Shown: one piece after another, positions 9,295-16,335 of the stretch
Position numbering within the stretch: the first letter of the stretch is position 1
Layout of the letters: each line of letters opens with the position of its first letter
Origin: Nostocoides japonicum T1-X7
Lineage (GTDB): Bacteria > Actinomycetota > Actinomycetes > Actinomycetales > Dermatophilaceae
NCBI RefSeq assembly: GCF_001046855.1
Contig: NZ_HF570958.1
Span: 787,897-823,213 of the forward strand
Direction: 5' to 3'
Length of the DNA: 35,317 nt
The notes under the pieces: generated by a model
The model's input: the letters and a program-made list of their open reading frames with translations, nothing else
The model's database searches: none
What the model was told of the DNA's origin: nothing
Translations under genes and position numbers: made by a program

Positions 9295-10679
9295 CCCCCG
9301 CGCCCGACGCCGCCCAGCGCGAGGCGGCCCGCAACCTGGAGATCGCCAAGCGGTTGCGGGAGGTCGAGGAGGAGATCCTCGCCCGAGCACCCGAGCACGA
9401 TCTCCAGCCGTCACTCGACCGGGTCGAGGCGGTCATGGAGCTGCTCGGCGACCCGCAGCGCGCCTTCCCGCTCGTCCACGTCACGGGGACCAACGGCAAG
9501 ACGTCGACGACGCGGATCATCGAGGCACTGTTGCGCGCCCTCGGCCTCACGACGGGCCGGTTCACCTCACCCCACCTGCACACGATGCGCGAGCGGATCT
9601 CGATCGGCGGCCAGCCCATCGACCCCGAGCGCTTCATCGCCGCCTACGACGACGTCCTTCCCTACATCGAGATGGTCGACGGCCGGTCCGCCGCGGACGG
9701 CGGGCCGCAGATGACCTTCTTCGAGGTGCTCGTCTGCATCGGGTATGCCGCGTTCGCCGACGCGCCGGTCGATGTCGCCGTCGTCGAGGTCGGCATGGGC
9801 GGGCGATGGGACGCGACGAACGTCGCCGACGGATCGGTCGCCGTCGTCGCGCCCGTCGACATCGATCACACCCACTTCCTCGGGTCCTCGATCGAGCAGA
9901 TCGCGACGGAGAAGTCGGGGATCATCAAGTCCGATGCCATCGCGGTGAGCGCCGTCCAGGATCCCGAGGTCGCGGCCATCCTTCGCGACCGGGCCGAGGA
10001 GGTCGACGCGCGGCTCGCCGTCGAGTCGGTGGACTTCGGGATCCTCCAGAGCGACGTGGCCGTCGGGGGACAGCTGTTCTCGATGCGCGGGCTGGCGGGC
10101 GACTACGACGAGCTCTACTTGCCGCTCCACGGCGCCCACCAGGCCCACAACGCGGCGCTGGCCGTCGCGGCCGTCGAGGCGTTCCTGGGCGGAGGGGAGC
10201 AGCGGCTCGACCCGGACCTGCTCCGGTCCGGCCTCGCCTCCGTCCGGTCGCCCGGGCGGCTGGAGATCGTCCGGCGCTCGCCGACGGTCATCGTCGACGC
10301 CGCCCACAACCCCCACGGTGCACGGGCCCTCGCGACAGCGCTCCGGGAGGCGTTCACCTTCGGTCGGCTCGTCGGGGTGCTCGCCGTCATGCGCGACAAG
10401 GACGCGAGCGAGATCCTCGAGGCGCTCGAGCCGGTCCTCGACGAGGTCGTCGTGACCCGCACCACGTCGCCGCGGGCGCTGACCCCGGCCGAGCTCGGCG
10501 AGCTGGCCGCGGAGATCTTCGGCGAGCACCGGGTCACCGTCGTCGCCGACCTGCCGGACGCGCTCGACCGGGCGGCCGAGCTCGCCGACGAGGGCGGCGT
10601 CAACGGCGGGGTCGTCGCGACCGGTTCGGTCGTCACGGCCGCCGAGGTGCGGATGCTCCTCGGCGTGACCGACGAGTAG
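9291..10679 (+). CDS. folC: Folylpolyglutamate synthase / dihydrofolate synthase
   Basis: It adds glutamate to dihydropteroate and to folates in the cytoplasm (Mur ligase fold). It encodes 462 residues. The ATP-binding loop GTNGKTS is at 66-72. Further family motifs are TSPHLHTMRERI, VEVGMGGRWDATN, a DIDHTHFLGSSIEQIA segment near 190, and DAAHNPHGARA in the C-terminal domain. The start at 9291 is preceded by AAGGGAG and overlaps the GNAT stop. In mycobacteria folC is followed directly by a DUF4233 membrane gene and ndk; here the same order is kept, but a repeat block and a PPOX gene lie between folC and DUF4233. Confidence 0.96.
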   Translation: MTPAPDAAQREAARNLEIAKRLREVEEEILARAPEHDLQPSLDRVEAVMELLGDPQRAFPLVHVTGTNGKTSTTRIIEALLRALGLTTGRFTSPHLHTMRERISIGGQPIDPERFIAAYDDVLPYIEMVDGRSAADGGPQMTFFEVLVCIGYAAFADAPVDVAVVEVGMGGRWDATNVADGSVAVVAPVDIDHTHFLGSSIEQIATEKSGIIKSDAIAVSAVQDPEVAAILRDRAEEVDARLAVESVDFGILQSDVAVGGQLFSMRGLAGDYDELYLPLHGAHQAHNAALAVAAVEAFLGGGEQRLDPDLLRSGLASVRSPGRLEIVRRSPTVIVDAAHNPHGARALATALREAFTFGRLVGVLAVMRDKDASEILEALEPVLDEVVVTRTTSPRALTPAELGELAAEIFGEHRVTVVADLPDALDRAAELADEGGVNGGVVATGSVVTAAEVRMLLGVTDE

Positions 10680-10719
10680 CCCCCGCTCACGACCCGCATA
10701 CCCTCCGCCGCATACCCCG

Positions 10720-10920
10720 CCATGGTGCAGAGGCCCCGATCGGGAGATGTGCACCACCTGGCTGAGGGTGGGCCATGGTGCAGAGGCCCCGATCGGGAGA
10801 TGTGCACCACCTGGCTGGGGGTGGGCCATGGTGCAGAGGCCCCGATCGGGAGATGTGCACCACCTGGCTGGGGGGTGGGGGTTGGTGCAGAGGCCCCGAT
10901 CGGGAGATGTGCACCACCTG
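10720..10920. repeat. Four tandem copies of a 53-54-bp palindrome-containing repeat
   Basis: Copies begin at about 10720, 10773, 10826 and 10880. Each has TGGTGCA and TGCACCA arms around a GAGGCCCCGATCGGGAGATG core that itself contains the palindrome CCCGATCGGG. The copies are almost identical; only the last few bases before the next unit vary (GGCTGAGGGTGGG, GGCTGGGGGTGGG, GGCTGGGGGGTGGGG). There are no unique spacers, so it is not a CRISPR. It sits directly 3' of folC and 60 bases before the PPOX gene. Confidence 0.93.
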
Positions 10921-10983
10921 GTGCGGTCAGCCGACATGTGGACCGGGCGGAATGGCGCGGCATACGGCGGTGTTCCCTCGCGC

Positions 10984-11409
10984 ATGACGTCTCGCTACTC
11001 GACCCTGCCCGCCAGCCACCGCGACCTTCTCGAGAGGCCGACCTTCGCGCACCTCGCGACGGTGCGCCCCGACGGGAGCCCGCAGAGCAGCGTCATGTGG
11101 TTCGGGTGGGACGGTGAGCGTGCGAGGTTCACCCTCACCCGGACCCGTCAGAAGTTCGCGAACCTCGAGCACGAGCCGCGGGTCGCCTTCTCGGTCCACG
11201 AGCCGGGGAACCCCTACCGCACGCTCGAGGTCCGTGGCGTCGTCGAGAGCGTGGCGGACGACACCGCCGACGCGGCGTTCTACCGCGCGCTCCAGGAGCG
11301 CTACGACAACGTCTACGACATCACCGACGCGGACGTCCGCATCGTGGTCACGATCCGTCCGACGAAGTTCATCGCCGTCGAGAACGGGTCGGTCGTCCGG
11401 CCCGAGTGA
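10984..11409 (+). CDS. PPOX-class (pyridoxamine phosphate oxidase-like, F420/FMN) protein
   Basis: It encodes 141 residues forming a split beta-barrel of the pyridoxamine 5'-phosphate oxidase-like superfamily. The N-terminus, LPASHRDLLERPTFAHLATV then RPDGSPQSSVMWFGWDG, is characteristic of actinobacterial PPOX-class F420-dependent oxidoreductases, as are LTRTRQKFANLEHEPRVAFS and the C-terminal VVTIRPTKFIAVENG. Such enzymes bind F420 or a flavin and reduce small molecules; the substrate is unknown. I chose ATG 10984 because family members start a few residues before LP; an in-frame ATG at about 10936 would add 16 residues. It lies immediately after the tandem palindromic repeats and interrupts the usual folC-DUF4233 adjacency, so it may have arrived secondarily. 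Confidence 0.88.
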   Translation: MTSRYSTLPASHRDLLERPTFAHLATVRPDGSPQSSVMWFGWDGERARFTLTRTRQKFANLEHEPRVAFSVHEPGNPYRTLEVRGVVESVADDTADAAFYRALQERYDNVYDITDADVRIVVTIRPTKFIAVENGSVVRPE

Positions 11410-11476
11410 CGGCTCGGCCCCCCGCGCACGACGCCTCGACGGCCGGGCGGGGGCCGCGCGGCGGGGCGGCACCGCA

Positions 11477-11482
11477 TACCCT
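11477..11482 (+). promoter_or_regulatory. -10 element of a probable leaderless promoter (DUF4233 gene)
   Basis: TACCCT, part of a GCATACC motif, ends six bases before the GTG at 11489. With a transcription start about 7 bases after the -10, the mRNA would begin at the start codon. Confidence 0.5.
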
Positions 11483-11488
11483 GATCGG

Positions 11489-11887
11489 GTGAGGGCGCTG
11501 CGGATCTACGGCACGCTGGGGAAGTTCACCTGGCGGATGCTCGCGACCGTGCTCGGCGGGCAGGCCGTCGTCATCTTCTTCGGTGCCCTCGTCGCGCGGG
11601 CGCTCGCCGACGCCGGTGGCGACGAGACGTCGTCGACCCTGCTGTGGATCGGATCGGGGCTCGCGGTCCTCGCCCTGCTCGCCGCCGCGCTCATGCGCCG
11701 ACCGTTCGGGGTCACGCTCGGGTGGCTGGTCCAGATCGCGACGTTCGCGGCGACGTTCTGGGTGCGGTCGATGTTCGTCGTCGGGCTCATCTTCGGCGGT
11801 CTCTGGATCCTGTGCCTCGTGCAGGGCGATCGGATCGACCGCGAGCAGGCCGCGCGCGAGGGCGCGACGGCGGGCCGCCGGGCCTGA
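11489..11887 (+). CDS. DUF4233 membrane protein
   Basis: It encodes 132 residues with four hydrophobic helices. The family is recognised by GTLGKFTWRMLATVLGGQAVV at the N-terminus (quoted in part), LWIGSGLAVLALLAAALMRR, the GVTLGWLVQIATFAATFWV segment and IFGGLWILCLVQGDRIDRE at the end. DUF4233 proteins lie between folC and ndk in many actinobacteria (for example mycobacterial folC, Rv2446c, ndkA); their function is not known. The GTG start follows a TACCCT -10 by six bases, consistent with leaderless transcription. The last 15 residues are charged and cytoplasmic-looking. Confidence 0.9.
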   Translation: MRALRIYGTLGKFTWRMLATVLGGQAVVIFFGALVARALADAGGDETSSTLLWIGSGLAVLALLAAALMRRPFGVTLGWLVQIATFAATFWVRSMFVVGLIFGGLWILCLVQGDRIDREQAAREGATAGRRA

Positions 11888-11910
11888 GCCGGCGGTGTGC
11901 CCGCCCTCGG

Positions 11911-11916
11911 TAGGCT
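11911..11916 (+). promoter_or_regulatory. -10 element of a probable leaderless promoter (ndk)
   Basis: TAGGCT ends seven bases before GTG 11924. No ribosome-binding sequence lies between, in keeping with a leaderless mRNA. Confidence 0.55.
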
Positions 11917-11923
11917 CGGGCCC

Positions 11924-12349
11924 GTGACCGACACCGAGCGCTCCCTCGTCATCGTCAAGCCCGACGGGTATGCCCGTGGCCTCACCGGCGAGGTCCTGCG
12001 CCGGATCGAGGCGAAGGGATACACCCTCGTCGCCCTCGCCGTCACGACGCCGACCCGTGAGCAGCTCGCGGCGCACTATGCCGAGCACGAGGGCAAGCCG
12101 TTCTACGAGCCGCTCGTGGAGTTCATGAGCAGCGGCGCGGTGACGACGGCGGTCATCGAGGGCCAGGAGTGCATCAAGGGGTTCCGCTCGCTGGCTGGTG
12201 CGACGAACCCGACGGATGCCGCGCCGGGCTCCATCCGTGGCGATCTCGGTCGCGACTGGGGCGAGAAGGTGCAGAAGAACATCGTCCACGGCTCGGACTC
12301 GCCGGAGTCCGCCGCCCGCGAGATCGGCATCTGGTTCCCCGGTCTGTGA
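11924..12349 (+). CDS. ndk: Nucleoside diphosphate kinase
   Basis: It transfers the gamma-phosphate among nucleoside di- and triphosphates through a phospho-histidine. It encodes 141 residues, normal for the family. The N-terminus reads ERSLVIVKPDGYARGL; LAGATNPTDAAPGSIRGD and the catalytic segment NIVHGSDS with His122 are present, and the C-terminal EIGIWFP is usual. GTG 11924 gives the normal N-terminus; upstream in-frame codons would only add non-homologous residues. Its position after DUF4233 follows the actinobacterial folC-DUF4233-ndk order. An insertion-like stretch, EGQECIKGFRS, replaces the usual shorter turn before the LAGATN loop, giving slightly greater length. Confidence 0.97.
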   Translation: MTDTERSLVIVKPDGYARGLTGEVLRRIEAKGYTLVALAVTTPTREQLAAHYAEHEGKPFYEPLVEFMSSGAVTTAVIEGQECIKGFRSLAGATNPTDAAPGSIRGDLGRDWGEKVQKNIVHGSDSPESAAREIGIWFPGL

Positions 12350-12477
12350 GCTGACCCGGACCGTGCGTGGCCGGGACCGAGCGTCGCGCCGTCCGGAGAC
12401 CCTCCGTCCCGCCTGCAGCCGCTGGCCCTCGCGAAGGACTCGATGACCGCGGAGGCGCGCGACGCTCGGCGATCCGC

Positions 12478-12483
12478 GAGAAT
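12478..12483 (+). promoter_or_regulatory. -10 element of a probable leaderless promoter (UPF0158 gene)
   Basis: GAGAAT lies six bases before ATG 12490, the same spacing as at the neighbouring genes with TANNNT boxes. Confidence 0.4.
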
Positions 12484-12489
12484 GGCGCC

Positions 12490-13206
12490 ATGGACACCCA
12501 GCAGCTGCGGGAGACGCTCCGGAGTGCGGTCTCTGCAGGGGACGGGCCGGTCCTCGTGGCGACGCTGACGACCATGGGGTGGCCCGAGCATGTCCTGCAG
12601 GTCGTCGGAGACGGACTGCGGGAGGCCGTGGAGCGCCGCGTGGAGGGTGCGGAGCAGCTGGCCCACCGGTGCGTGAGCCGGCTTCGGGAGCGCGACTGGG
12701 AGGGCGACGAGGATCTGGCGGAAGCCATCGAGGGGGCGCTCGGCCTCGGCGCCCCGTCCCCGCTGCAGCCGTTGCCCGTCGACCTCGACGACGTCGGCGA
12801 CATCCTCGGCAGCAACCCGGTCGAGGGTGGTGGGCGGATCGACCTGCGGACGGGCGAGGTCTGGCACGAGTCCCCGTTCGACGACGCGTTCGACGACGAT
12901 GACGACGAGGACGAGGACGGCAACCCCGACGACACCCTGTGGGTCGAGGGACGGGGCTCGCGAGCGGCATACCGCGACATGGAGGTGTTCATCGACACCG
13001 TCGCCGACCCCGTCATGGCGGACCGCCTGAGCATCGCCATCGACGGCCCGGGAGCCTTCCGGCGCTTCCGGTCGGTGATCTCGCGGGACGACGGGGTGGC
13101 TGCGCAGTGGCGTGCCTTCAGTGACGAGCGGACCCGCGGTCGCGCCCGCGCCTGGTTGGCCGCCGAGGGCATCGCCCCTGTCCGCGAGGCGCCGGCCACG
13201 CCCTGA
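12490..13206 (+). CDS. UPF0158 family protein
   Basis: It encodes 238 residues of unknown function. The central and C-terminal parts fit the UPF0158 family: a strand with RIDLRTGEVWHESPF, an acidic run of about ten Asp/Glu, DMEVFIDTV, and the C-terminal pattern GPGAFRRFRSVISRD, WRAFSDERTRGRARAWL, in which an acid-arginine-rich helix precedes RGRARxWL. The N-terminal 100 residues are helical and carry ALGLGAPSPLQPLPVD. No membrane segments or signal are seen, so it is probably cytoplasmic. ATG 12490 follows a GAGAAT box by six bases. It stands alone, 140 bases after ndk. Confidence 0.82.
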   Translation: MDTQQLRETLRSAVSAGDGPVLVATLTTMGWPEHVLQVVGDGLREAVERRVEGAEQLAHRCVSRLRERDWEGDEDLAEAIEGALGLGAPSPLQPLPVDLDDVGDILGSNPVEGGGRIDLRTGEVWHESPFDDAFDDDDDEDEDGNPDDTLWVEGRGSRAAYRDMEVFIDTVADPVMADRLSIAIDGPGAFRRFRSVISRDDGVAAQWRAFSDERTRGRARAWLAAEGIAPVREAPATP

Positions 13207-13449
13207 ACCGCTGGACGTGCCTCGGCGCTCGGCGACCGTGAGTCGTCCGGGCCGGTCCTCGGCCTGCCGGGCTGTTCGCGACGCCCCCTCGGCATTTCGA
13301 CGCGTCCGGGGATGTCGGGCGGGCGGCACACCGCCCGATCGGCCGTCCGACGCGGTGGGGCACACCGGACGGGCCTGCCGGATCGGCATACACCGATCTC
13401 GTTGTGGATGAATGGCGTTGGGGTGGGGTGGACTGTCGGTGGTCACTCG

Positions 13450-13455
13450 TAGGTT
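13450..13455 (+). promoter_or_regulatory. -10 element of a probable leaderless promoter (HNH gene)
   Basis: TAGGTT ends six bases before ATG 13462. A TTGTGGATGAATGG sequence lies about 45 bases upstream (near 13404). Confidence 0.5.
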
Positions 13456-13461
13456 GGGGGA

Positions 13462-14967
13462 ATGGAGGAGGAGATGCTCACCTTCGGCGACGAGGTCGTC
13501 GCCGTCCTGCAGCGTGCGATCGCGCTGGGTGAGCGGCTGCCGGACGAGCGATACCGGCTCTCGGGTGCGGACCTGTCCCGGGTGCTCCCGTTGCTGGACC
13601 GGTGTCGGTCCCTGATGGCTGGAGGGGTGTTCGCGGTCGCCTGGGAGGCGGAGGTGCGCGGCGAGGTGGCGACGTCCCAGGCGGGGTCGACCACGCAATG
13701 GGTCGCCGAGCGCTGCCCGGGTCTGGAGCCGGCGGAGGCCGGGCTCGTGGGGAAGGCGGTGCGCCGGCTGGCACCAGCGCGCTTCGCGCCGGTGCGGGAC
13801 GCGATCGAGCGCGGTCGCCTGTCCGTGGGCGCGGGAGCGACCGTCCGTTCCGAGTTCGACGCCATGGAGAAGCAGCTGGCCGAGGGTGCGGAGGAGGCGG
13901 TCATCGACGGCCTCGTCGACATGGGGCGGCGAGAGGGGAGAGCGGGGATTCGCGCGCTGCGGCCGGCGCTGCTGGCGCGGTACGGGCTGGGGGACAAGCT
14001 CCAGGACGACGACGACCGTGCCGCCGGTGGGACGAGTCTCAGCGCCGGGCGCTGCCTGGGCGGTGGGTTGTGGGAGTACCGGCTGCGTCTGCGCGCCGAC
14101 CATCGGGCGGCGGTGGAGGGCGCGATCGGTCCCTTGTCGGGGCCGCAGCCGTGTCGATCCGGAGACGACCATCGTGCCGCGAACCATCGCTTCGGCGAGC
14201 CGGCCGACTGCCGTGACACCCGCTCGGTGGAGCAGCGGCGCGGGGAGGCACTCGTGGAGGTATGCCGGAGGGCGGTGGCCGTCACGCCGGCGACGACCGC
14301 GTCGGGCGTCAAGGCGACGGTGTTCGTGACGATCCGGTGGGAGGACCTGCGGGACGGAACGGGCGGCGGCACGATGTTCGGGGGTGTGGACGGCGGGACG
14401 GTCGTGGGCCCGGAGACGGTGCGGCGGCTGGCCTGCGACGGGGGCATCCTGCCGGTCGTGCTCGGGTCACGGGGCGAGATCCTCGACGTCGGACGGACGT
14501 GGCGGCTGTTCACGGCGGGCCAGCAGAAGGCGCTGTGGCTGCGTGACCGGCACTGCACCTTCCCCGGCTGCACCGTGCCGGCGCATTGGTGCGATGCCCA
14601 TCACGTCAGGCACTGGGCCGACGGAGGTGCGACCGACCTGGGGAACGCTGCGCTCCTGTGCGGCCGGCACCACACGGTGGTCCATCGCGACCGGCTCACC
14701 GCGACGGTCGGCGCGGACGGCGTCGTGTGGGACCGAACTCCCGGGTCCTACGACGGCGAGGCGGCCTGGCCGTCGGCCCGGCGCACGTCACCGCGGGTCG
14801 CCGACGACGGGATGACGGACGACGAGGGGATGAGGGCCGACGACGACGTCGGTCGAGACTCCGGTGACAGCCTCGGCCGGGGACTGTCAAGAGGACGGAA
14901 TGCCGAGGATCGCACCGGCGGCGTACCGGGCACCGAGGATCCCGGCGAACCCCCCGACCGACCATGA
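13462..14967 (+). CDS. DUF222 / 13E12-repeat HNH endonuclease-domain protein
   Basis: It encodes 501 residues. A DUF222 helical domain spans roughly residues 20-330. The C-terminal HNH domain begins at LRDRHCTFPGC (about 356) and continues through CDAHHVRHWADGG, LGNAALLCGRHH and TVVH; the cysteines CxxxxC and CxxHH would bind zinc and the His-His pair is the catalytic metal site. The last 80 residues are acidic and disordered. This actinobacterial family is usually multicopy; a role as a DNA nuclease, perhaps linked to mobile repeats (REP13E12 in mycobacteria), is suspected but not proven. The ATG follows a TAGGTT box by six bases. The gene borders the anomalous 15-18 kb stretch. Confidence 0.9.
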   Translation: MEEEMLTFGDEVVAVLQRAIALGERLPDERYRLSGADLSRVLPLLDRCRSLMAGGVFAVAWEAEVRGEVATSQAGSTTQWVAERCPGLEPAEAGLVGKAVRRLAPARFAPVRDAIERGRLSVGAGATVRSEFDAMEKQLAEGAEEAVIDGLVDMGRREGRAGIRALRPALLARYGLGDKLQDDDDRAAGGTSLSAGRCLGGGLWEYRLRLRADHRAAVEGAIGPLSGPQPCRSGDDHRAANHRFGEPADCRDTRSVEQRRGEALVEVCRRAVAVTPATTASGVKATVFVTIRWEDLRDGTGGGTMFGGVDGGTVVGPETVRRLACDGGILPVVLGSRGEILDVGRTWRLFTAGQQKALWLRDRHCTFPGCTVPAHWCDAHHVRHWADGGATDLGNAALLCGRHHTVVHRDRLTATVGADGVVWDRTPGSYDGEAAWPSARRTSPRVADDGMTDDEGMRADDDVGRDSGDSLGRGLSRGRNAEDRTGGVPGTEDPGEPPDRP

Positions 14968-15272
14968 CGCCGCCCCGCAGCCCGGAGCACCCGCCCGGGC
15001 TCTGCGGCATGCCCGGACCCGGCCCGGACCCCGGCTCGGACCCCGGCCCGCCTTCGTGGCGACGGAGACAGGCGTTGAGGTGCCTACAAACTCAGAACGC
15101 AGAGCGGCTGGCCAGAGAGGACCACCTGGCCTGCGCGAGATCAGCTCTTAAACGAGCATCCGATGAGCTGAACCGCGCAGCCCGCGAGCTGGAGCAAGCC
15201 CTGAAGCAAGGGAGGCCGGAGATCGAGACCCACAAGGTAGAACGGAATCGGGAGCAGGCTCTCGGCCGATAG
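14964..15272 (+). CDS. Possible small hypothetical protein with C-terminal coiled coil
   Basis: It is a 102-codon frame whose ATG overlaps the HNH gene stop (ATGA). The first half is low-complexity Pro/Gly and looks like read-through of GC-rich DNA. The second half (about 45-102) is a charged helical stretch with CARSALKRASDELNRAAREL and QALKQGRPEIE. I recognise no family. The DNA from about 15070 is lower in GC than the HNH gene. It could be a degraded remnant or non-coding. Apart from this frame I see nothing else coding between 14968 and the small ORF at 15530. Confidence 0.25.
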   Translation: MTPPRSPEHPPGLCGMPGPGPDPGSDPGPPSWRRRQALRCLQTQNAERLAREDHLACARSALKRASDELNRAARELEQALKQGRPEIETHKVERNREQALGR

Positions 15273-15406
15273 CTACTCGACACGGCCCAGGGCGCTCGGC
15301 AGGCCCCCGGGCCCGTGCGGTTCGCCCGCACCGGTCGGCGGGGAGTGCCAGGTGCCCGGGCACCGGCGACACGCCGAGGGCGACGGGGGGTGTCCGTATC
15401 GCGGCC

Positions 15407-15412
15407 TAGGAT
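15407..15412 (+). promoter_or_regulatory. Candidate -10 element of the small-ORF unit
   Basis: TAGGAT fits TANNNT. Transcription from near 15419 would give a roughly 300-nt RNA ending at the hairpin at 15678-15715. No clear -35 is seen. Confidence 0.35.
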
Positions 15413-15461
15413 CGCTTCTGAGGTTGAGACACCCTTTGGAACTCGCTTGTGAACTGACGCA

Positions 15462-15488
15462 CGTGCCAGCTCACAACTGACTGGCACG
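15462..15488 (+). other. Hairpin in the leader of the 30-residue ORF
   Basis: CGTGCCAG (15462-15469) pairs perfectly with CTGGCACG (15481-15488) across an 11-base loop. A second short hairpin, CTCGGG with CCCGAG, follows at about 15492-15508. Both precede the AGGAGG ribosome site at 15517-15522. Confidence 0.6.
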
Positions 15489-15529
15489 GACCTCGGGCCG
15501 ACCCCGAGACCCACGCAGGAGGATGTCAA

Positions 15530-15622
15530 ATGGCGCGGTTATCCCCGCCGAGACCTCCGCGGCTGCCTAGGTGGTGGGAAGTCCTCGGACTCCTCAATGC
15601 CACCGTAGGCACCGCAAACTGA
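15530..15622 (+). CDS. Small ORF, 30 residues, unknown
   Basis: ATG 15530 is preceded by a strong AGGAGG seven bases upstream, better than most ribosome sites in the window. The peptide begins MARLSPPRPPRLPRWWEVL and ends GLLNATVGTAN. It is basic and Pro/Arg-rich at the N-terminus, then short and hydrophobic, which could be an amphipathic or membrane-associated peptide. I do not recognise it. A possible -10 (TAGGAT, 15407-15412), leader hairpins and a perfect 14-bp terminator-like hairpin downstream make it look like an independent short transcription unit. It might also be a leader peptide or part of a structured small RNA. Confidence 0.45.
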   Translation: MARLSPPRPPRLPRWWEVLGLLNATVGTAN

Positions 15623-15677
15623 GGTGGCCAACGTGCTCAGCAATACCGGCAAGTAGGGCCTGAGGGGTTGGTCGGTT

Positions 15678-15715
15678 CTCGGTCCTCTGGATCCACACGG
15701 CTCCAGAGGACCGAG
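15678..15715 (+). terminator. Perfect 14-bp stem hairpin, probable terminator
   Basis: CTCGGTCCTCTGGA (15678-15691) pairs without mismatch with TCCAGAGGACCGAG (15702-15715), leaving a 10-base loop. There is no T-tract, as is common in high-GC actinobacteria. It would end transcription of the small ORF. Confidence 0.7.
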
Positions 15716-15915
15716 GCCTCACGTCTAGTACACCCGTTTAACGAGCGAACCGTGATCACGCTAACGGCGGCCCCCGACAGCGGTCAAGCAAGCGCCACCG
15801 CTGACGCGCCGAAACGTGTCCCACCCGACAGCACCAGCCGCACCGGGAGCAGGCCACATCGTCTGCGCTGGCCTACCGTGTCAGCGCAGAGGCAAGAAGT
15901 GACCCGGGGTGGGCG

Positions 15916-15936
15916 TAATTTTACGTAAGATAATTA
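15916..15936. promoter_or_regulatory. AT-rich palindrome centred on TTACGTAA
   Basis: The sequence TAATTTTACGTAAGATAATTA has an exact TTACGTAA centre (15921-15928) with TAATT/AATTA flanks. It is the most AT-rich point I noticed in the window. It could be an operator, a nucleoid-protein nucleation site or part of an integration site. It lies about 75 bases upstream of the candidate -10 at 16005. Confidence 0.4.
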
Positions 15937-16004
15937 TCGGCAGTTCGAACGGGCTTGTGGCACAGCGAAATCCGAAACCGCTAAGCCCAGTCACTCTATT
16001 CGGA

Positions 16005-16010
16005 TATAAA
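16005..16010 (+). promoter_or_regulatory. Candidate -10 element (TATAAA) for the secreted protein/lipoprotein pair
   Basis: TATAAA lies within CGGATATAAATAGGG. A start near 16017 would give a leader of about 320 bases before GTG 16336. The -35 is weak. Confidence 0.4.
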
Positions 16011-16021
16011 TAGGGCCGTTC

Positions 16022-16056
16022 CAGCACCCGGCCCGACATCCTCGGCCGGGTTGCTG
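16022..16056 (+). other. Strong hairpin in the leader of the secreted protein gene
   Basis: CAGCACCCGGCC (16022-16033) pairs with GGCCGGGTTGCTG (16044-16056) with one bulged base. It sits right after the candidate promoter, so it may stabilise the 5' end or attenuate transcription. Confidence 0.5.
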
Positions 16057-16335
16057 CTGATGCTGCGGAACGCAGCCTGGCCACCCGGACTTCCGTGGGT
16101 CACTCGCGACGGGCGTGACGTGTCTCACGTTGGCACAGCCAAGGGCTCCGCAAGTTCGGGCGGACATACCAAGAGGATCCGCACTTGAGGCCTTCCAAGG
16201 AAGAAAGAGGACAAACATCGCACCAACTAGCCGCGAACGCCACCGCCATGACAGATTTCCCTGAGCGTGGCCTGTGTACTAACTAGTAAATCCCTGTTAA
16301 GTTTCGCCGGCTACAACCAACTCAAAGGAGAGTCT

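Larger units (their letters stand above)
15716..16335. other. 620-bp gene-poor stretch of atypical composition
   Basis: I see no convincing gene here; an 86-codon frame at 15668-15928 overlaps the terminator hairpin and resembles no protein. The stretch is lower in GC than the rest of the window. It contains the AT-rich palindrome at 15916-15936, a TATAAA-type -10 at 16005-16010 and a hairpin at 16022-16056. It then leads as a long untranslated region into the secreted protein gene at 16336. Confidence 0.6.

Noticed and set aside
10720..10920. CRISPR array after folC
   Set aside because: The units are directly tandem with near-identical connecting bases and no unique spacers; no cas genes are nearby.
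10722..11117. Small proteins made of repeated VQRPRSGDVHHLAGG-type units
   Set aside because: They are translations of the non-coding DNA repeats in several frames and overlap the PPOX gene.
15668..15928. 86-codon frame in the accessory gap
   Set aside because: It begins inside a terminator hairpin, has no ribosome site and no recognisable sequence.
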